Notes under the pieces: model-generated
The model's input: only the letters and a program-made list of their open reading frames with translations
Told to the model about the DNA's origin: nothing
Database searches by the model: none
Translations under genes and position numbers: made by a program
Source: a virus
Direction: 5' to 3' (one strand)
DNA: 42,619 nt
IMG/VR virus record: IMGVR_UViG_3300027770_001690
Location: 1-42,619 of that record
Part shown: positions 22,992 to 31,288 of the stretch, in pieces
Layout: the number at the start of each line of letters is the position of its first letter
Numbering within the stretch: position 1 is the stretch's first letter

Positions 22992-23679
22992 AGAATATAA
23001 TTACATCCTCTAATCTGTCCTGAACCAAGTATGGTTTTTCTCCCTCAGGATCCAATATATCTTGGGTAAGGTCATAAGACTCCATTCTATTAGAGAAGTC
23101 CTCTAAATCAAAGTCAAATACGTCTAAAATTAGTGATCTGATTGTTTGTGGATTATACATTGACGTAGTCACAACTTTAATATCAACCTCATCATCTACT
23201 TTAGGTAAGAAATGAATATACATACTTTCTGACCCTATTGTTGATGAAATTTGGTTAAGTATATAATGTGAGTAGTAAACCATAGATCTACCTGTACGTA
23301 AACTATAACCATAGGGAAACTCAGAACTAATTGAAATTTCATCAAATGATTTATTCTCCTCAACAAATACATTTTTATTTGTATCGACCCAACCTGTTTC
23401 AATTGGTAATATATCAACACCGTATTTGATTATATTGATAACGTTAAAATGTTCTAAACCTAATAATTTAAGAATGTCCTTATAGGTTTCATTGAATTCA
23501 TTTTTTAACTCATCAATGTTAAGTTCTGTTTCGCTTGTGGTTTGACCATTAAGAACCATGAATACCTCAAAATCTGTGAATTGTATAATTGATTTTTCTT
23601 TTGGGTCAATTTTGGAAACGATGAAATCGGCAAATAAATTTACTATGCCTCGTCTTGAATTTTTATTGATTAATCTCAT
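22990..23679 (-). CDS. Hypothetical protein
   Basis: A 229-aa minus-strand acidic protein with many Ile, Asp and Tyr and an alpha/beta pattern. No motif recognised. A TATTTATA (23717-23724, minus) lies 37 bases upstream. It converges with the 22609 cassette at a shared terminator and follows the 23731-24825 gene on the same strand. Confidence 0.72.
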   Translation of the reverse strand: MRLINKNSRRGIVNLFADFIVSKIDPKEKSIIQFTDFEVFMVLNGQTTSETELNIDELKNEFNETYKDILKLLGLEHFNVINIIKYGVDILPIETGWVDTNKNVFVEENKSFDEISISSEFPYGYSLRTGRSMVYYSHYILNQISSTIGSESMYIHFLPKVDDEVDIKVVTTSMYNPQTIRSLILDVFDFDLEDFSNRMESYDLTQDILDPEGEKPYLVQDRLEDVIIF

Positions 23680-23716
23680 ATCTTTTTTTGTAATGAATAT
23701 GAGTTTTAAATGAATA

Positions 23717-23724
23717 TATAAATA
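23717..23724 (-). promoter_or_regulatory. TATTTATA motif, minus strand, before the 23679 gene
   Basis: Lies in the 51-base gap between two minus-strand genes, 37 bases before ATG 23679. Candidate late promoter element. Confidence 0.4.
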
Positions 23725-23730
23725 GTTTAG

Positions 23731-24825
23731 TTAAATATAGTCTCCGAATATATCATTTATATCTTTGGTAACTAAACCGTAATCTGGGTAATCAGGTATT
23801 CTAAAGTCTAACCAATCATATTCACCATCATCCATTAGTTGTTTCATCATAGTTGTGTAACTACCCTCGTAATCTAATTTATCTTCACTATATTCACTAC
23901 CCACACGACTGGAAAGAAATTTTTCCACATTACCTTGTAAGTCACGTATTTTAACATATTGTACCCATTTAGTTGTTTCACCTATTTTGGTTTGTTCTTC
24001 AAGTACTCTACCAACAAAGTGTATATCCAACTCTGACCAAATTAAACCATATATTTCACTTTGGTATGCCCCATTATATGCATTATTATGAATATTACTT
24101 AGTTCACTTTTTAATTCAGATAAATCATCATCTAAAAGTTGTTTCATTGCTTCTTCATTCTTAATCAATTCATCTAAATTTTCTTCTTTGATTATGAAAT
24201 AACCTTCAGTTCCTTGTTCTTCAGATAAACCTTCAAAAAACTCTGAGTCATATTTTTCTAATGAAAACTCAACATTACCAATTTCTCTGAATATATAATT
24301 TCTTAATTTTATAACATTTTCAACATCTAATTCTTCAATTACATCTTCATAAACATTATTGGTTGAATCATAAAAATCTTCATAGTAATCTTCACCTAAT
24401 ACGTGTTCTGCAACATCTTTTGCCGTAGTATCGCGACCACGATCATTAAATAGTTCGGCAAGTTCTGTACGGTCTCTTAAGAATAGGTAATAACCATCTG
24501 ATCTTCTTTCAACATCCCTTAGAATATTTTTAGTTAGCCATTCCAACCAAACTTCAGGATCCTGTTGTATTTTATATAATAGAAAATCATTCTCAAGAAG
24601 TTCTGGTATTGATTTATAATCAAATTTATCTAAAATTTTTGTTTTAACTAAAAAATCAAATGAGGGTACGTTATTATAAGGTATGTTGGATAAGTCTAAC
24701 TCATTAATTAAACCTGTTCTAAGTATAAAACTTAAAAATACCTCAATCCTATTATTGAATATTTTGGATATACCATTCCAATTACCTTCATTAAATTCTT
24801 CAATTAGTTCTTCAATATCATTCAT
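23731..24825 (-). CDS. Hypothetical acidic protein
   Basis: A 364-aa strongly acidic minus-strand protein, helical in its first 200 residues, with an aromatic-rich C-terminal part (YDWLDFRIPDYPDYG). It starts at ATG 24825, four bases after a TATTTATA motif. No signal peptide, membrane segment or catalytic motif recognised. Confidence 0.75.
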   Translation of the reverse strand: MNDIEELIEEFNEGNWNGISKIFNNRIEVFLSFILRTGLINELDLSNIPYNNVPSFDFLVKTKILDKFDYKSIPELLENDFLLYKIQQDPEVWLEWLTKNILRDVERRSDGYYLFLRDRTELAELFNDRGRDTTAKDVAEHVLGEDYYEDFYDSTNNVYEDVIEELDVENVIKLRNYIFREIGNVEFSLEKYDSEFFEGLSEEQGTEGYFIIKEENLDELIKNEEAMKQLLDDDLSELKSELSNIHNNAYNGAYQSEIYGLIWSELDIHFVGRVLEEQTKIGETTKWVQYVKIRDLQGNVEKFLSSRVGSEYSEDKLDYEGSYTTMMKQLMDDGEYDWLDFRIPDYPDYGLVTKDINDIFGDYI

Positions 24826-24829
24826 AACT

Positions 24830-24837
24830 TATAAATA
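24830..24837 (-). promoter_or_regulatory. TATTTATA motif, minus strand, before the 24825 gene
   Basis: Only four bases separate the motif from the start codon. If it is a -10 element, the message would be essentially leaderless. Confidence 0.45.
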
Positions 24838-24843
24838 TAAAAA

Positions 24844-24867
24844 AAGGTGGAAAATACTTCCCACCTC
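24844..24867 (-). terminator. Hairpin terminator for the small minus-strand gene
   Basis: AGGTGG pairs with CCACCT around a loop of about ten bases, followed on the minus strand by TTTTTT. It separates the 24892-25032 gene from the 24825 gene, which must start from its own signal. Confidence 0.75.
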
Positions 24868-24891
24868 AACTTTTTAACCAATAACCACAGA

Positions 24892-25032
24892 TTACTTTTT
24901 GTTGTAATACTTCTCAACAATTTTCTTTACCGACTCTTGAACCGAAGATTGGCTCGCCGCTGGTTGTTGTGGAGCTTGTTGAGGTGCCTGAACAGGTTGT
25001 TGATTTGCTTTATTTTTACATCCGCATCCCAT
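24892..25032 (-). CDS. Small Cys-rich protein (MGCGCKNK...)
   Basis: A 46-aa minus-strand gene: ATG 25032, stop at 24892-24894. The N-terminus is MGCGCKNK, residues 11-28 are a Pro/Gln/Ala linker, and residues 30-46 are an amphipathic helix (SVQESVKKIVEKYYNKK). It has its own TATTTATA upstream (25061-25068) and its own terminator. The defined layout and flanking signals support a real gene. The paired cysteines could bind metal. Function unknown. Confidence 0.75.
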   Translation of the reverse strand: MGCGCKNKANQQPVQAPQQAPQQPAASQSSVQESVKKIVEKYYNKK

Positions 25033-25060
25033 AATATTTGTTTTAATAGGTTTATTTAAT

Positions 25061-25068
25061 TATAAATA
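25061..25068 (-). promoter_or_regulatory. TATTTATA motif, minus strand, before the 25032 gene
   Basis: The motif ends 28 bases before ATG 25032, in a gap shared with the divergent 25115 gene, whose own TATTTATT is at 25102-25109. Confidence 0.5.
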
Positions 25069-25114
25069 TCAGAGAAGTATCATATTTTGTAAACCATTAA
25101 ATATTTATTGTAAT

Positions 25115-26650
25115 ATGAAAAAAGTTGTAAGGATTAACGAGAGTGATTTAATTGGATTAATAAAGAATATTATTATTGAACAAGATGATAATATTGAGTA
25201 TGAAGATTTCACACCACAAGAATATATGGATCTATTAAAGTCTGTTAATTATAAAGCACAAGCGATTCCTAAGTTTCCTGATTTCAAAGGTAAAAAAATA
25301 AGAGTAAATGGTAACTTACCCTTAATGGGTTTAAAACAAATAAGTAATTTGGGTGAGTTAATTGTGACTGGTGATTTAAATCTTCGTTCCTCAGGTATTG
25401 TAAGTCTTGAAGGTGTTACAGTTGGTGGTAGTTTAAGTTATTGGGACACACCATATAGTAAAGAACTTGATAGAAGAATAGAAATGGCTTTAAGGGCTGA
25501 AGCAAGACAAAGAAGAGAAGATGGTGAATGGGATTTAAATAATTCTAATATTGATGACGAAGGTTTAATGGCAAACGCAGTTTTTGATTATATGGTTCAA
25601 GAAGGTGATATTGGATATTTAGATGGACCAGAACGTGAAGAATTAGAAGATTTGGAAAGAAGAATGGAAGAACTTGAGGAAAGAATAGATAACGAGGAAG
25701 ATTCTGAAATTGTTGATGAATTGGAGATTGAACAAAATGATTTGCAATCCGAGATTGATGAACTTAAGGACAAAGATAATGATGTGTATGATTTAATACC
25801 TGAGGGTTCCCATTATGACTTATATACATTTAGGTCAATACATAATGATGCTAGTGGTTATATTTATGCGGTTGGAACTGAAAATGAAGCGGATAGTTCC
25901 CTTAAAGAGTATTATGATGAAATGGTAAATGATTTAAGTAATTTTGATAAAAATACTTTATCTTACCATATTGATGGTGACGAAGTTGCAGAATATTATG
26001 AAGACGCGGTTCGTGAATGGGTTACGGGCGATCCTGAAAATTATGATGTTAGTAGGGAAACTAGTGTTAAACAAGATAAAGAAATTGAAAAATTACAAAA
26101 CCAAAAAAGGTCACTTCAAACCGAAAAATATTTAATTTCAAGTGGAGCTAGATCTCCTCTTATAGAGGAAGATATTGAAGATTTAAAATACTTCAAATTT
26201 AATGATTATATGGATAATATTTTAATTGTTGAATGGTCTGAAAATAAATGGCAAATTTACCAAAACGGTAAAAAAGTTGAGTCAGTAACTTATGAAGATG
26301 AAGATGAGGATGGTGAACATGAGTCGGATAATGAATCAAGGGTTGAAGAAATTGAAAGTGAAATAGAAGACATTGATGTTGAAATACAAGATATAAGAGA
26401 TGACCCAGATGGTGATTTAAATGACGATGAGGTTGAAGAAGCCGTTGAGGATAGGTTAGGAGAAATTAAAGATGACCCAGTGGGTTGGTTAGATCAAATG
26501 GGTGAGAACTATGATAATTTTATAGATAGACAAAGTTTAATAAATGATTTATTTGATGATAATGATTATAGTGTAATAAGTAGTTACAACAATGAATATG
26601 ATACCGTTTCAGTTAATGATTCAACTTTTGTTGTAATGAGAATTGACTAA
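25115..26650 (+). CDS. Large acidic tagged protein with LRR-like and coiled-coil regions
   Basis: A 511-aa protein. The N-terminus (VVRINESDLIGLIKNIIIEQ) is the tag helix ending in IxE, like that of the 22609 protein. Residues 60-110 have a regular strand pattern (GNLPLMGLKQI, LGELIVTGDLNLRSSGIVSLEG) resembling a short leucine-rich or beta-solenoid module. Long charged coiled coils follow at about 175-220, 320-345 and 405-460, with many Asp/Glu. No enzyme motif. The tag suggests packaging in the prohead; the acid-rich body is reminiscent of scaffold or internal proteins. TATTTATT lies five bases before the start. Confidence 0.8.
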   Translation: MKKVVRINESDLIGLIKNIIIEQDDNIEYEDFTPQEYMDLLKSVNYKAQAIPKFPDFKGKKIRVNGNLPLMGLKQISNLGELIVTGDLNLRSSGIVSLEGVTVGGSLSYWDTPYSKELDRRIEMALRAEARQRREDGEWDLNNSNIDDEGLMANAVFDYMVQEGDIGYLDGPEREELEDLERRMEELEERIDNEEDSEIVDELEIEQNDLQSEIDELKDKDNDVYDLIPEGSHYDLYTFRSIHNDASGYIYAVGTENEADSSLKEYYDEMVNDLSNFDKNTLSYHIDGDEVAEYYEDAVREWVTGDPENYDVSRETSVKQDKEIEKLQNQKRSLQTEKYLISSGARSPLIEEDIEDLKYFKFNDYMDNILIVEWSENKWQIYQNGKKVESVTYEDEDEDGEHESDNESRVEEIESEIEDIDVEIQDIRDDPDGDLNDDEVEEAVEDRLGEIKDDPVGWLDQMGENYDNFIDRQSLINDLFDDNDYSVISSYNNEYDTVSVNDSTFVVMRID

Positions 26651-26691
26651 TACCTTTACAGAATACAATTATATTATTATGTTTATGGGTA

Positions 26692-27480
26692 ATGGCAAGA
26701 AATAAAAAAATAGAATTTGTAATGGACACCGATTGGATGTTTGAAAAGCCAATTGATAGGGAACATAAGGAATATAAGTTACTATCATATTTCCAACGTA
26801 TGGGTGAAAAGTTAGATAACATGGAACTTTACCCTGGATTTATAGAATTATCATTACATTTAGCGAACATACAAACACTTATCAGGGATAAGAAAATCAT
26901 ATATACAAACAAAAAATTTAATTCAGTTGATGACGAACTTTTAGTGAAAGATCTTAAAATTAAAAATGTTCCTGAGATGTCAAATGATGAGTATGAAGAA
27001 TTTATAAAGATTTTACAATACACCGCACCAAGAATGACTGAATATTTCAATATTGCAAAATCTGTGTGGACATTAGTTTATGATAGTATTGAGGCAAAAT
27101 ACAGGAAGAATAAAAAAGAAATTTTATCTAACAAAGGTTTCTTCTTCCATTTGGATAAGAGAGACAACAAGTATTATGTTTGGGAGTATGAAGTATCTCC
27201 GGCAGCAAAAAAATCACCAGAAAATAAGACAAATGTTAAATTAATTTATTGTGATGATAAAAACAAATTGACAATACCAAAGATAATAACTACATTTTCT
27301 GAGACCGAAAACAAAACAAAGTTACCGGTGTTAGAAATGATTAGTAAAGGTGATTTCCCAATTGAAGAAACATTATTACCATTATTTAAAAGAAAAACAA
27401 TAATGTTAATTAATCAAACGAGAAATTACAATATTGAACAAGAGGACAAGAAAAAAGAAAAAGAATTTTTAGAAGATTAA
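26692..27480 (+). CDS. Hypothetical protein
   Basis: A 262-aa Lys-rich soluble protein that opens MARNKKIEFVMDTDWMFEKP and is mostly helical in its first 150 residues, with a beta-rich middle (KYYVWEYEVSP) and a charged end. No family recognised; size and helical content would suit a phage structural or transcription accessory protein. It heads the run of genes 26692-31150, with the next start two bases after its stop. Confidence 0.75.
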   Translation: MARNKKIEFVMDTDWMFEKPIDREHKEYKLLSYFQRMGEKLDNMELYPGFIELSLHLANIQTLIRDKKIIYTNKKFNSVDDELLVKDLKIKNVPEMSNDEYEEFIKILQYTAPRMTEYFNIAKSVWTLVYDSIEAKYRKNKKEILSNKGFFFHLDKRDNKYYVWEYEVSPAAKKSPENKTNVKLIYCDDKNKLTIPKIITTFSETENKTKLPVLEMISKGDFPIEETLLPLFKRKTIMLINQTRNYNIEQEDKKKEKEFLED

Positions 27481-27482
27481 AA

Positions 27483-27665
27483 ATGGGTTTTAACAAAAGA
27501 TTTTTAAAGAAAGAAAACATCCTCAACCACCTTACAGATATTATGAATTATTTAGATGCCGACGCAGTGTTGTGTACGGATGAATTTTCACGCAATGTCT
27601 ACAGAATGTTTAATGAGGGAAAAAACAAGGAAGAAATAATAAATTATATAAATAAAAATAAATGA
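27483..27665 (+). CDS. Small hypothetical protein
   Basis: A 60-aa helical protein. It lies between the 26692 gene and glutamine synthetase, overlapping the latter by 4 bases (ATGA), so it is translationally coupled to it. No recognised family; a role as a regulator of the synthetase is possible by position only. Confidence 0.65.
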   Translation: MGFNKRFLKKENILNHLTDIMNYLDADAVLCTDEFSRNVYRMFNEGKNKEEIINYINKNK

Positions 27666-28780
27666 AAGTTAAGTTAGAATATGTGTGGATTGACGGATAT
27701 ACACCGGAGCCAAACCTTAGAAGTAAGATTAAAATTGTGGACTATGAACAAATTAAAAATTGTTTAGTTCTAAATAATTTCCCTGAATGGAACTTTGATG
27801 GGTCATCAACATTACAAGCGGAAGGTAATAGTTCTGATTGTATTTTAATACCTGTTAGACATTATTTTTGTGATAATACAAACACAATTTACGTGTTATG
27901 TGAAGTAATGAACTCTGATGGTACACCACACGAAACTAATACAAGATCAAAACTAATTGGAGATCAAGAAGATTTGTGGTTTGGGTTTGAACAAGAATAT
28001 TTTATCTATGATAAAAAAAACAAATGTATTTTAGGTCACAATGAAAACAACTTGGAACCACAAGGCAAATATTATTGTGGTGTCGGTGAATATGTTGCAG
28101 GAAGAGATTTTGTTGAAGAACATATGGATATGTGTTTAAAATACGGAATTGATATTACAGGGATCAACGCTGAGGTTGCATTAGGTCAATGGGAATACCA
28201 AGTATTTTCAAAAGGTAAATTAAAGGCGGGTGATGATTTGTGGATGACCAGGTACTTTTTATATAAAATCTCCGAAAAATATAATTATGGGGTTAATCTA
28301 CATCCAAAACCAATTCAAAAAGGAGAATGGAACGGGTCAGGACTTCATACAAATTTCTCAACAGATAAAATGAGAAATGATGGTAACGAAAAATATTTTA
28401 TATCATTGTTTAATGCGTTTGAAGTAAGACATGAAGCCCATATTAAAGCTTACGGGTCAGATAACAATCTTCGTTTAACTGGTAAATTTGAAACACAATC
28501 AATTGATAAATTTAGTTGGGGGGTTTCAGATCGTGGGGCATCAATTAGAGTTCCAAGAGATACTGCAAAAAATTGGAAAGGTTATGTTGAGGATAGAAGA
28601 CCTGGATCAAATGCTGACCCATACAAAATTATTAAAGAAATTGACATATCTTTAAATACTACCGATCAAATCTACGATGTTAAAATAATGATGAGTAAGG
28701 ATGTTGATATGGAAGGTCTTAATGAAAAATACGGAACAATTTCAAATGATGAATTATTAAAAGAATATAGAGAAGAATAA
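27662..28780 (+). CDS. glnA: Glutamine synthetase, type II (eukaryotic-like)
   Basis: A full-length 372-aa GSII. The N-terminal YVWIDGYTPEPNLRSK and WNFDGSST are the GSII beta-Grasp signature. Metal and substrate residues are present: GFEQEYF, INAEVALGQWEY, NGSGLHTNFS, and LRLTGKFETQS followed by SDRGASIRVPR. It makes glutamine from glutamate, ammonia and ATP. GSII is usual in eukaryotes and some bacteria including Bacteroidota, so host acquisition is likely. Glutamine feeds purine and CTP synthesis, a plausible benefit for replication. Genes are coupled at both ends (ATGA upstream, TAATG into DUF3310). Confidence 0.96.
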   Translation: MKVKLEYVWIDGYTPEPNLRSKIKIVDYEQIKNCLVLNNFPEWNFDGSSTLQAEGNSSDCILIPVRHYFCDNTNTIYVLCEVMNSDGTPHETNTRSKLIGDQEDLWFGFEQEYFIYDKKNKCILGHNENNLEPQGKYYCGVGEYVAGRDFVEEHMDMCLKYGIDITGINAEVALGQWEYQVFSKGKLKAGDDLWMTRYFLYKISEKYNYGVNLHPKPIQKGEWNGSGLHTNFSTDKMRNDGNEKYFISLFNAFEVRHEAHIKAYGSDNNLRLTGKFETQSIDKFSWGVSDRGASIRVPRDTAKNWKGYVEDRRPGSNADPYKIIKEIDISLNTTDQIYDVKIMMSKDVDMEGLNEKYGTISNDELLKEYREE

Positions 28781-29046
28781 TGGAAAAAGAATGTGTATGT
28801 GGAGCTAACGTATTTTGTGAGTGTCCTCCAATAAAAGTAGAACAAGTTAATCATCCTAACCATTACGGGGGAGAGGATAATCCTTATGAGGCAATAAAAG
28901 TTATTGATGCTTGGGATTTAGGATTTAGTTTAGGAAATACGGTAAAGTATATTTCAAGAGCTGGAAAAAAAGATAAAGAGTTACAGGACCTTAAGAAAGC
29001 ATTATGGTACTTGCAACATCATATAGAAACACTAGAGAAAAAATGA
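28780..29046 (+). CDS. DUF3310 family protein
   Basis: An 88-aa protein. After a short Cys-rich start (CVCGANVFCECPP) it has the DUF3310 core: VNHPNHYGG, a central EAIKVIDAW, NTVKYISRAGKK and DLKKALWYLQHHI. This small phage-enriched family is often annotated as a nucleotide kinase-like or unknown protein. The extra Cys segment may bind zinc. It is coupled to glutamine synthetase upstream and overlaps the dehydratase start downstream. Confidence 0.92.
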   Translation: MEKECVCGANVFCECPPIKVEQVNHPNHYGGEDNPYEAIKVIDAWDLGFSLGNTVKYISRAGKKDKELQDLKKALWYLQHHIETLEKK

Positions 29047-29972
29047 AAATAGTAGTAACAGGAGGAGCGGGGTTTATAGGATCCGCATTTATAAATCACC
29101 TATTAGATAACTTTGAATGTGATGTTCTTTGTGTTGATAAACTAACATACGCTGGTCGTATAATGAATATTAAACACAATGTTTCTTTATTACAAAAAGA
29201 CATTTGTGATGTAACGGCAGATGAACTTGGTGATTTTGATTACATGGTTCACTTTGCTGCTGAGTCTCACGTTGATAATTCAATTAAGAATGGGTTACCA
29301 TTTGTTAGAACTAATGTTGAAGGAACATTTAATTTATTGGAGATATCAAGAAAAAATAAGAACCTTAAAAAATTCATACACATTTCAACCGATGAGGTTT
29401 ATGGGGATATGGATGAACATTTTTCAATTAATCATACGGCAACTGAAGATGATAGTTTAAAGTCTAGCTCATATTATTCCGCAACTAAAGCGGCATCTGA
29501 TATGTTAGTTTTATCTGCCAATAGAACTTATGGGTTACCATATATTATCACAAGAACTTGTAATAATTTTGGTGAACACCAATTTGAGGAAAAGTTTTTA
29601 CCTACAATTGCTAGATCAATCAATGAAGGTAAACCAATTCCAGTTTATGGTGATGGGGAACAAGTTAGAGAATGGATGTATGTTTATGATAATGTAAAAG
29701 TTATTTGTGATTTAATGTTTGACGATGAGATTGTAAATACCACTTATAATATTGGAACAACTTTCAGAGTGACAAATTTGGACATTATTAAAAATATTTC
29801 TTATATTTTAAACAAAGAGGTTGATATTAAACACGTTGAAGACAGATTAGGTCATGATAGGAAATATGGACTTAATTGTACAAAACTAAGAGAATATTAT
29901 ATAACTAAAAATGGTGAGATTCCTAAGTTTTTAAATTTATTTGATTACTTAGATAGACAATATGGAAATTAA
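29043..29972 (+). CDS. rmlB: dTDP-glucose 4,6-dehydratase (RmlB-like, SDR family)
   Basis: A 309-aa extended SDR enzyme started at ATG 29043 (ATGA overlap), giving MKIVVTGGAGFIGS with the NAD-binding GxxGxxG at residues 7-13. STDEVYG and YYSATKAASD carry the catalytic Asp-Glu and Tyr-x3-Lys. It turns dTDP-glucose into the 4-keto-6-deoxy sugar, the entry to rhamnose and related sugars. RmlA, C and D are not in the window, so it may tap a host pathway, or act on a related nucleotide sugar. The product could decorate virion proteins or DNA, or alter the host surface. Confidence 0.92.
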   Translation: MKIVVTGGAGFIGSAFINHLLDNFECDVLCVDKLTYAGRIMNIKHNVSLLQKDICDVTADELGDFDYMVHFAAESHVDNSIKNGLPFVRTNVEGTFNLLEISRKNKNLKKFIHISTDEVYGDMDEHFSINHTATEDDSLKSSSYYSATKAASDMLVLSANRTYGLPYIITRTCNNFGEHQFEEKFLPTIARSINEGKPIPVYGDGEQVREWMYVYDNVKVICDLMFDDEIVNTTYNIGTTFRVTNLDIIKNISYILNKEVDIKHVEDRLGHDRKYGLNCTKLREYYITKNGEIPKFLNLFDYLDRQYGN

Positions 29973-30282
29973 AAATAAAAAGGGACTAAATAAAGAGATT
30001 GGGATATTAGATGCGATCACAACTCCTGGTGAGTTAATCCGTGAAACACTTATTAATTTTATGTGGGGATTTCTTGGAAATTCAATTGTAGTTTTTGTTA
30101 CAAAAGAGTTGGACTTTTTGGTTTTAATCAACTACATTGCCTATTACATATTAATTTCTTATATTGTTAATAGGAAGAAATATGAAACTATGTTGGGTAA
30201 GTTTATTGTTTTACCGGGTTCGGCCGCAATAGGTGCCTTCACAGGATATAAACTAGCTCAAGCAATAACAAGTGTAATTTAA
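29962..30282 (+). CDS. Small multi-pass membrane protein
   Basis: A 106-aa protein starting 11 bases inside the dehydratase gene. Hydrophobic segments at about 35-50, 50-68 and 80-105 and a basic N-terminus suggest two or three membrane helices. It has some resemblance to DUF2061-type membrane proteins (RETLxNFxWxF), which I would not assert. Function unknown. Confidence 0.7.
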   Translation: MEIKNKKGLNKEIGILDAITTPGELIRETLINFMWGFLGNSIVVFVTKELDFLVLINYIAYYILISYIVNRKKYETMLGKFIVLPGSAAIGAFTGYKLAQAITSVI

Positions 30283-30298
30283 ATAAATAAATAAAATA

Positions 30299-31150
30299 AT
30301 GATAGAAACAGGAAAAATTATAAGTGGGGATTGTATTGAAGTAATGAAAACATTACCTGAAGGATCCGTTGATTTAATTTGTACATCGCCTCCTTATGGA
30401 GTCGGTATTGATTATGATGTTCACGACGATGATGTTGAATTTGAGGAGTATTTAGTATTTGCTAAGAACTGGTTAACTGAAGCGTATAACGTATTAAAAG
30501 ATGATGGAAGAATTGCCTTGAATATTCCCTACGAAATCAATCGTCAAAAGAAAGGTGGTAGAATTTTCTTTGTTTCTGAAATGTATCAGTTAATGAAACA
30601 AATTGGATTTGGGTTCTTTGGTATTGTTGATTTAGAAGAAGAATCGCCACATAGATCTAAGACAACGGCATGGGGTTCTTGGATGAGTCCATCAAGTCCG
30701 TATATTTATAATCCAAAGGAGTGTGTGATATTAGCATACAAAAAACACCACATTAAAAAGGTTAAAGGAGAACCTCAGTGGAAAGGAACACCTACTGAAA
30801 TTGAACAGGAAGACGGGACATTAAAGAAAAAAATTGTATATGAAGAAAAAGATAAGAAAGAGTTTATGGAACTTGTATTTGGTCAGTGGAATTACTTTGC
30901 AGATACTAAATCACTCACCAAGGCAACTTTCTCGATGGACATACCGACCAAGGCTATTAAGATACTATCCTACAAAAACGATGTGATTTTGGATCCGTTC
31001 GCTGGTTCAGGTACAACATTAGTAGCGGCTCAGATATTAGAACGTAGATGGTTAGGTATTGAGTTAAGTGAAAATTACAAACAAATTGCTGAAACAAGAA
31101 TTAATTATTTCAAAGCTTTAGAACAAATAAAAGAACTCCCATTTAATTAA
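30299..31150 (+). CDS. Beta-class DNA methyltransferase (N4-cytosine or N6-adenine)
   Basis: A 283-aa enzyme with TSPPYG at about residues 29-34 (motif IV, as in N4-cytosine and some N6-adenine methylases) and DPFAGSGTT at about 232-240 (motif I, SAM binding). IV-before-I order with an internal target-recognition region defines the beta class. SPPY favours N4-cytosine but is not decisive. Together with the 16940 enzyme the phage carries two different DNA methylases, probably to resist host restriction. A terminator overlaps its last codons. Confidence 0.92.
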   Translation: MIETGKIISGDCIEVMKTLPEGSVDLICTSPPYGVGIDYDVHDDDVEFEEYLVFAKNWLTEAYNVLKDDGRIALNIPYEINRQKKGGRIFFVSEMYQLMKQIGFGFFGIVDLEEESPHRSKTTAWGSWMSPSSPYIYNPKECVILAYKKHHIKKVKGEPQWKGTPTEIEQEDGTLKKKIVYEEKDKKEFMELVFGQWNYFADTKSLTKATFSMDIPTKAIKILSYKNDVILDPFAGSGTTLVAAQILERRWLGIELSENYKQIAETRINYFKALEQIKELPFN

Positions 31151-31168
31151 ATGGGATTTTTTATTTTT
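31137..31168 (+). terminator. Rho-independent terminator at the methylase stop
   Basis: TCCCATTT pairs perfectly with AAATGGGA around AATT, followed by TTTTTTATTTTT. It overlaps the end of the methyltransferase gene and closes the 26692-31150 run. Confidence 0.88.
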
Positions 31169-31174
31169 ACGTAG

Positions 31175-31182
31175 TATTTATA
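31175..31182 (+). promoter_or_regulatory. TATTTATA motif before the 31197 mini-ORF
   Basis: TATTTATA ends 14 bases before ATG 31197, immediately after a terminator. Confidence 0.45.
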
Positions 31183-31196
31183 ACAAATTATTTATT

Positions 31197-31244
31197 ATGG
31201 AAGATGATTATGAATGGGGAGATCACACCATTTCTGAGTTTTAA
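31197..31244 (+). CDS. Possible 15-residue peptide
   Basis: ATG 31197 opens a 15-codon acidic frame (MEDDYEWGDHTISEF) with an AATTTATTATG-like start context as at 6989. It lies between a terminator and the DHH gene. It may be a real small peptide, a leader, or a remnant of a lost gene. Only the start context and the upstream motif support it. Confidence 0.35.
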   Translation: MEDDYEWGDHTISEF

Positions 31245-31277
31245 TTTATTATCTGCAAACTTTTTTTTGTTGAAAAC

Positions 31278-31285
31278 TATTTATA
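31278..31285 (+). promoter_or_regulatory. TATTTATA motif before the DHH gene
   Basis: TATTTATA ends three bases before ATG 31289. One of the five closest spacings in the window. Confidence 0.5.
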
Positions 31286-31288
31286 ACT

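Noticed and set aside
29004-29042. Upstream start for the dehydratase
   Set aside because: The Rossmann motif normally begins within the first ten residues, which fits ATG 29043 with its ATGA overlap.
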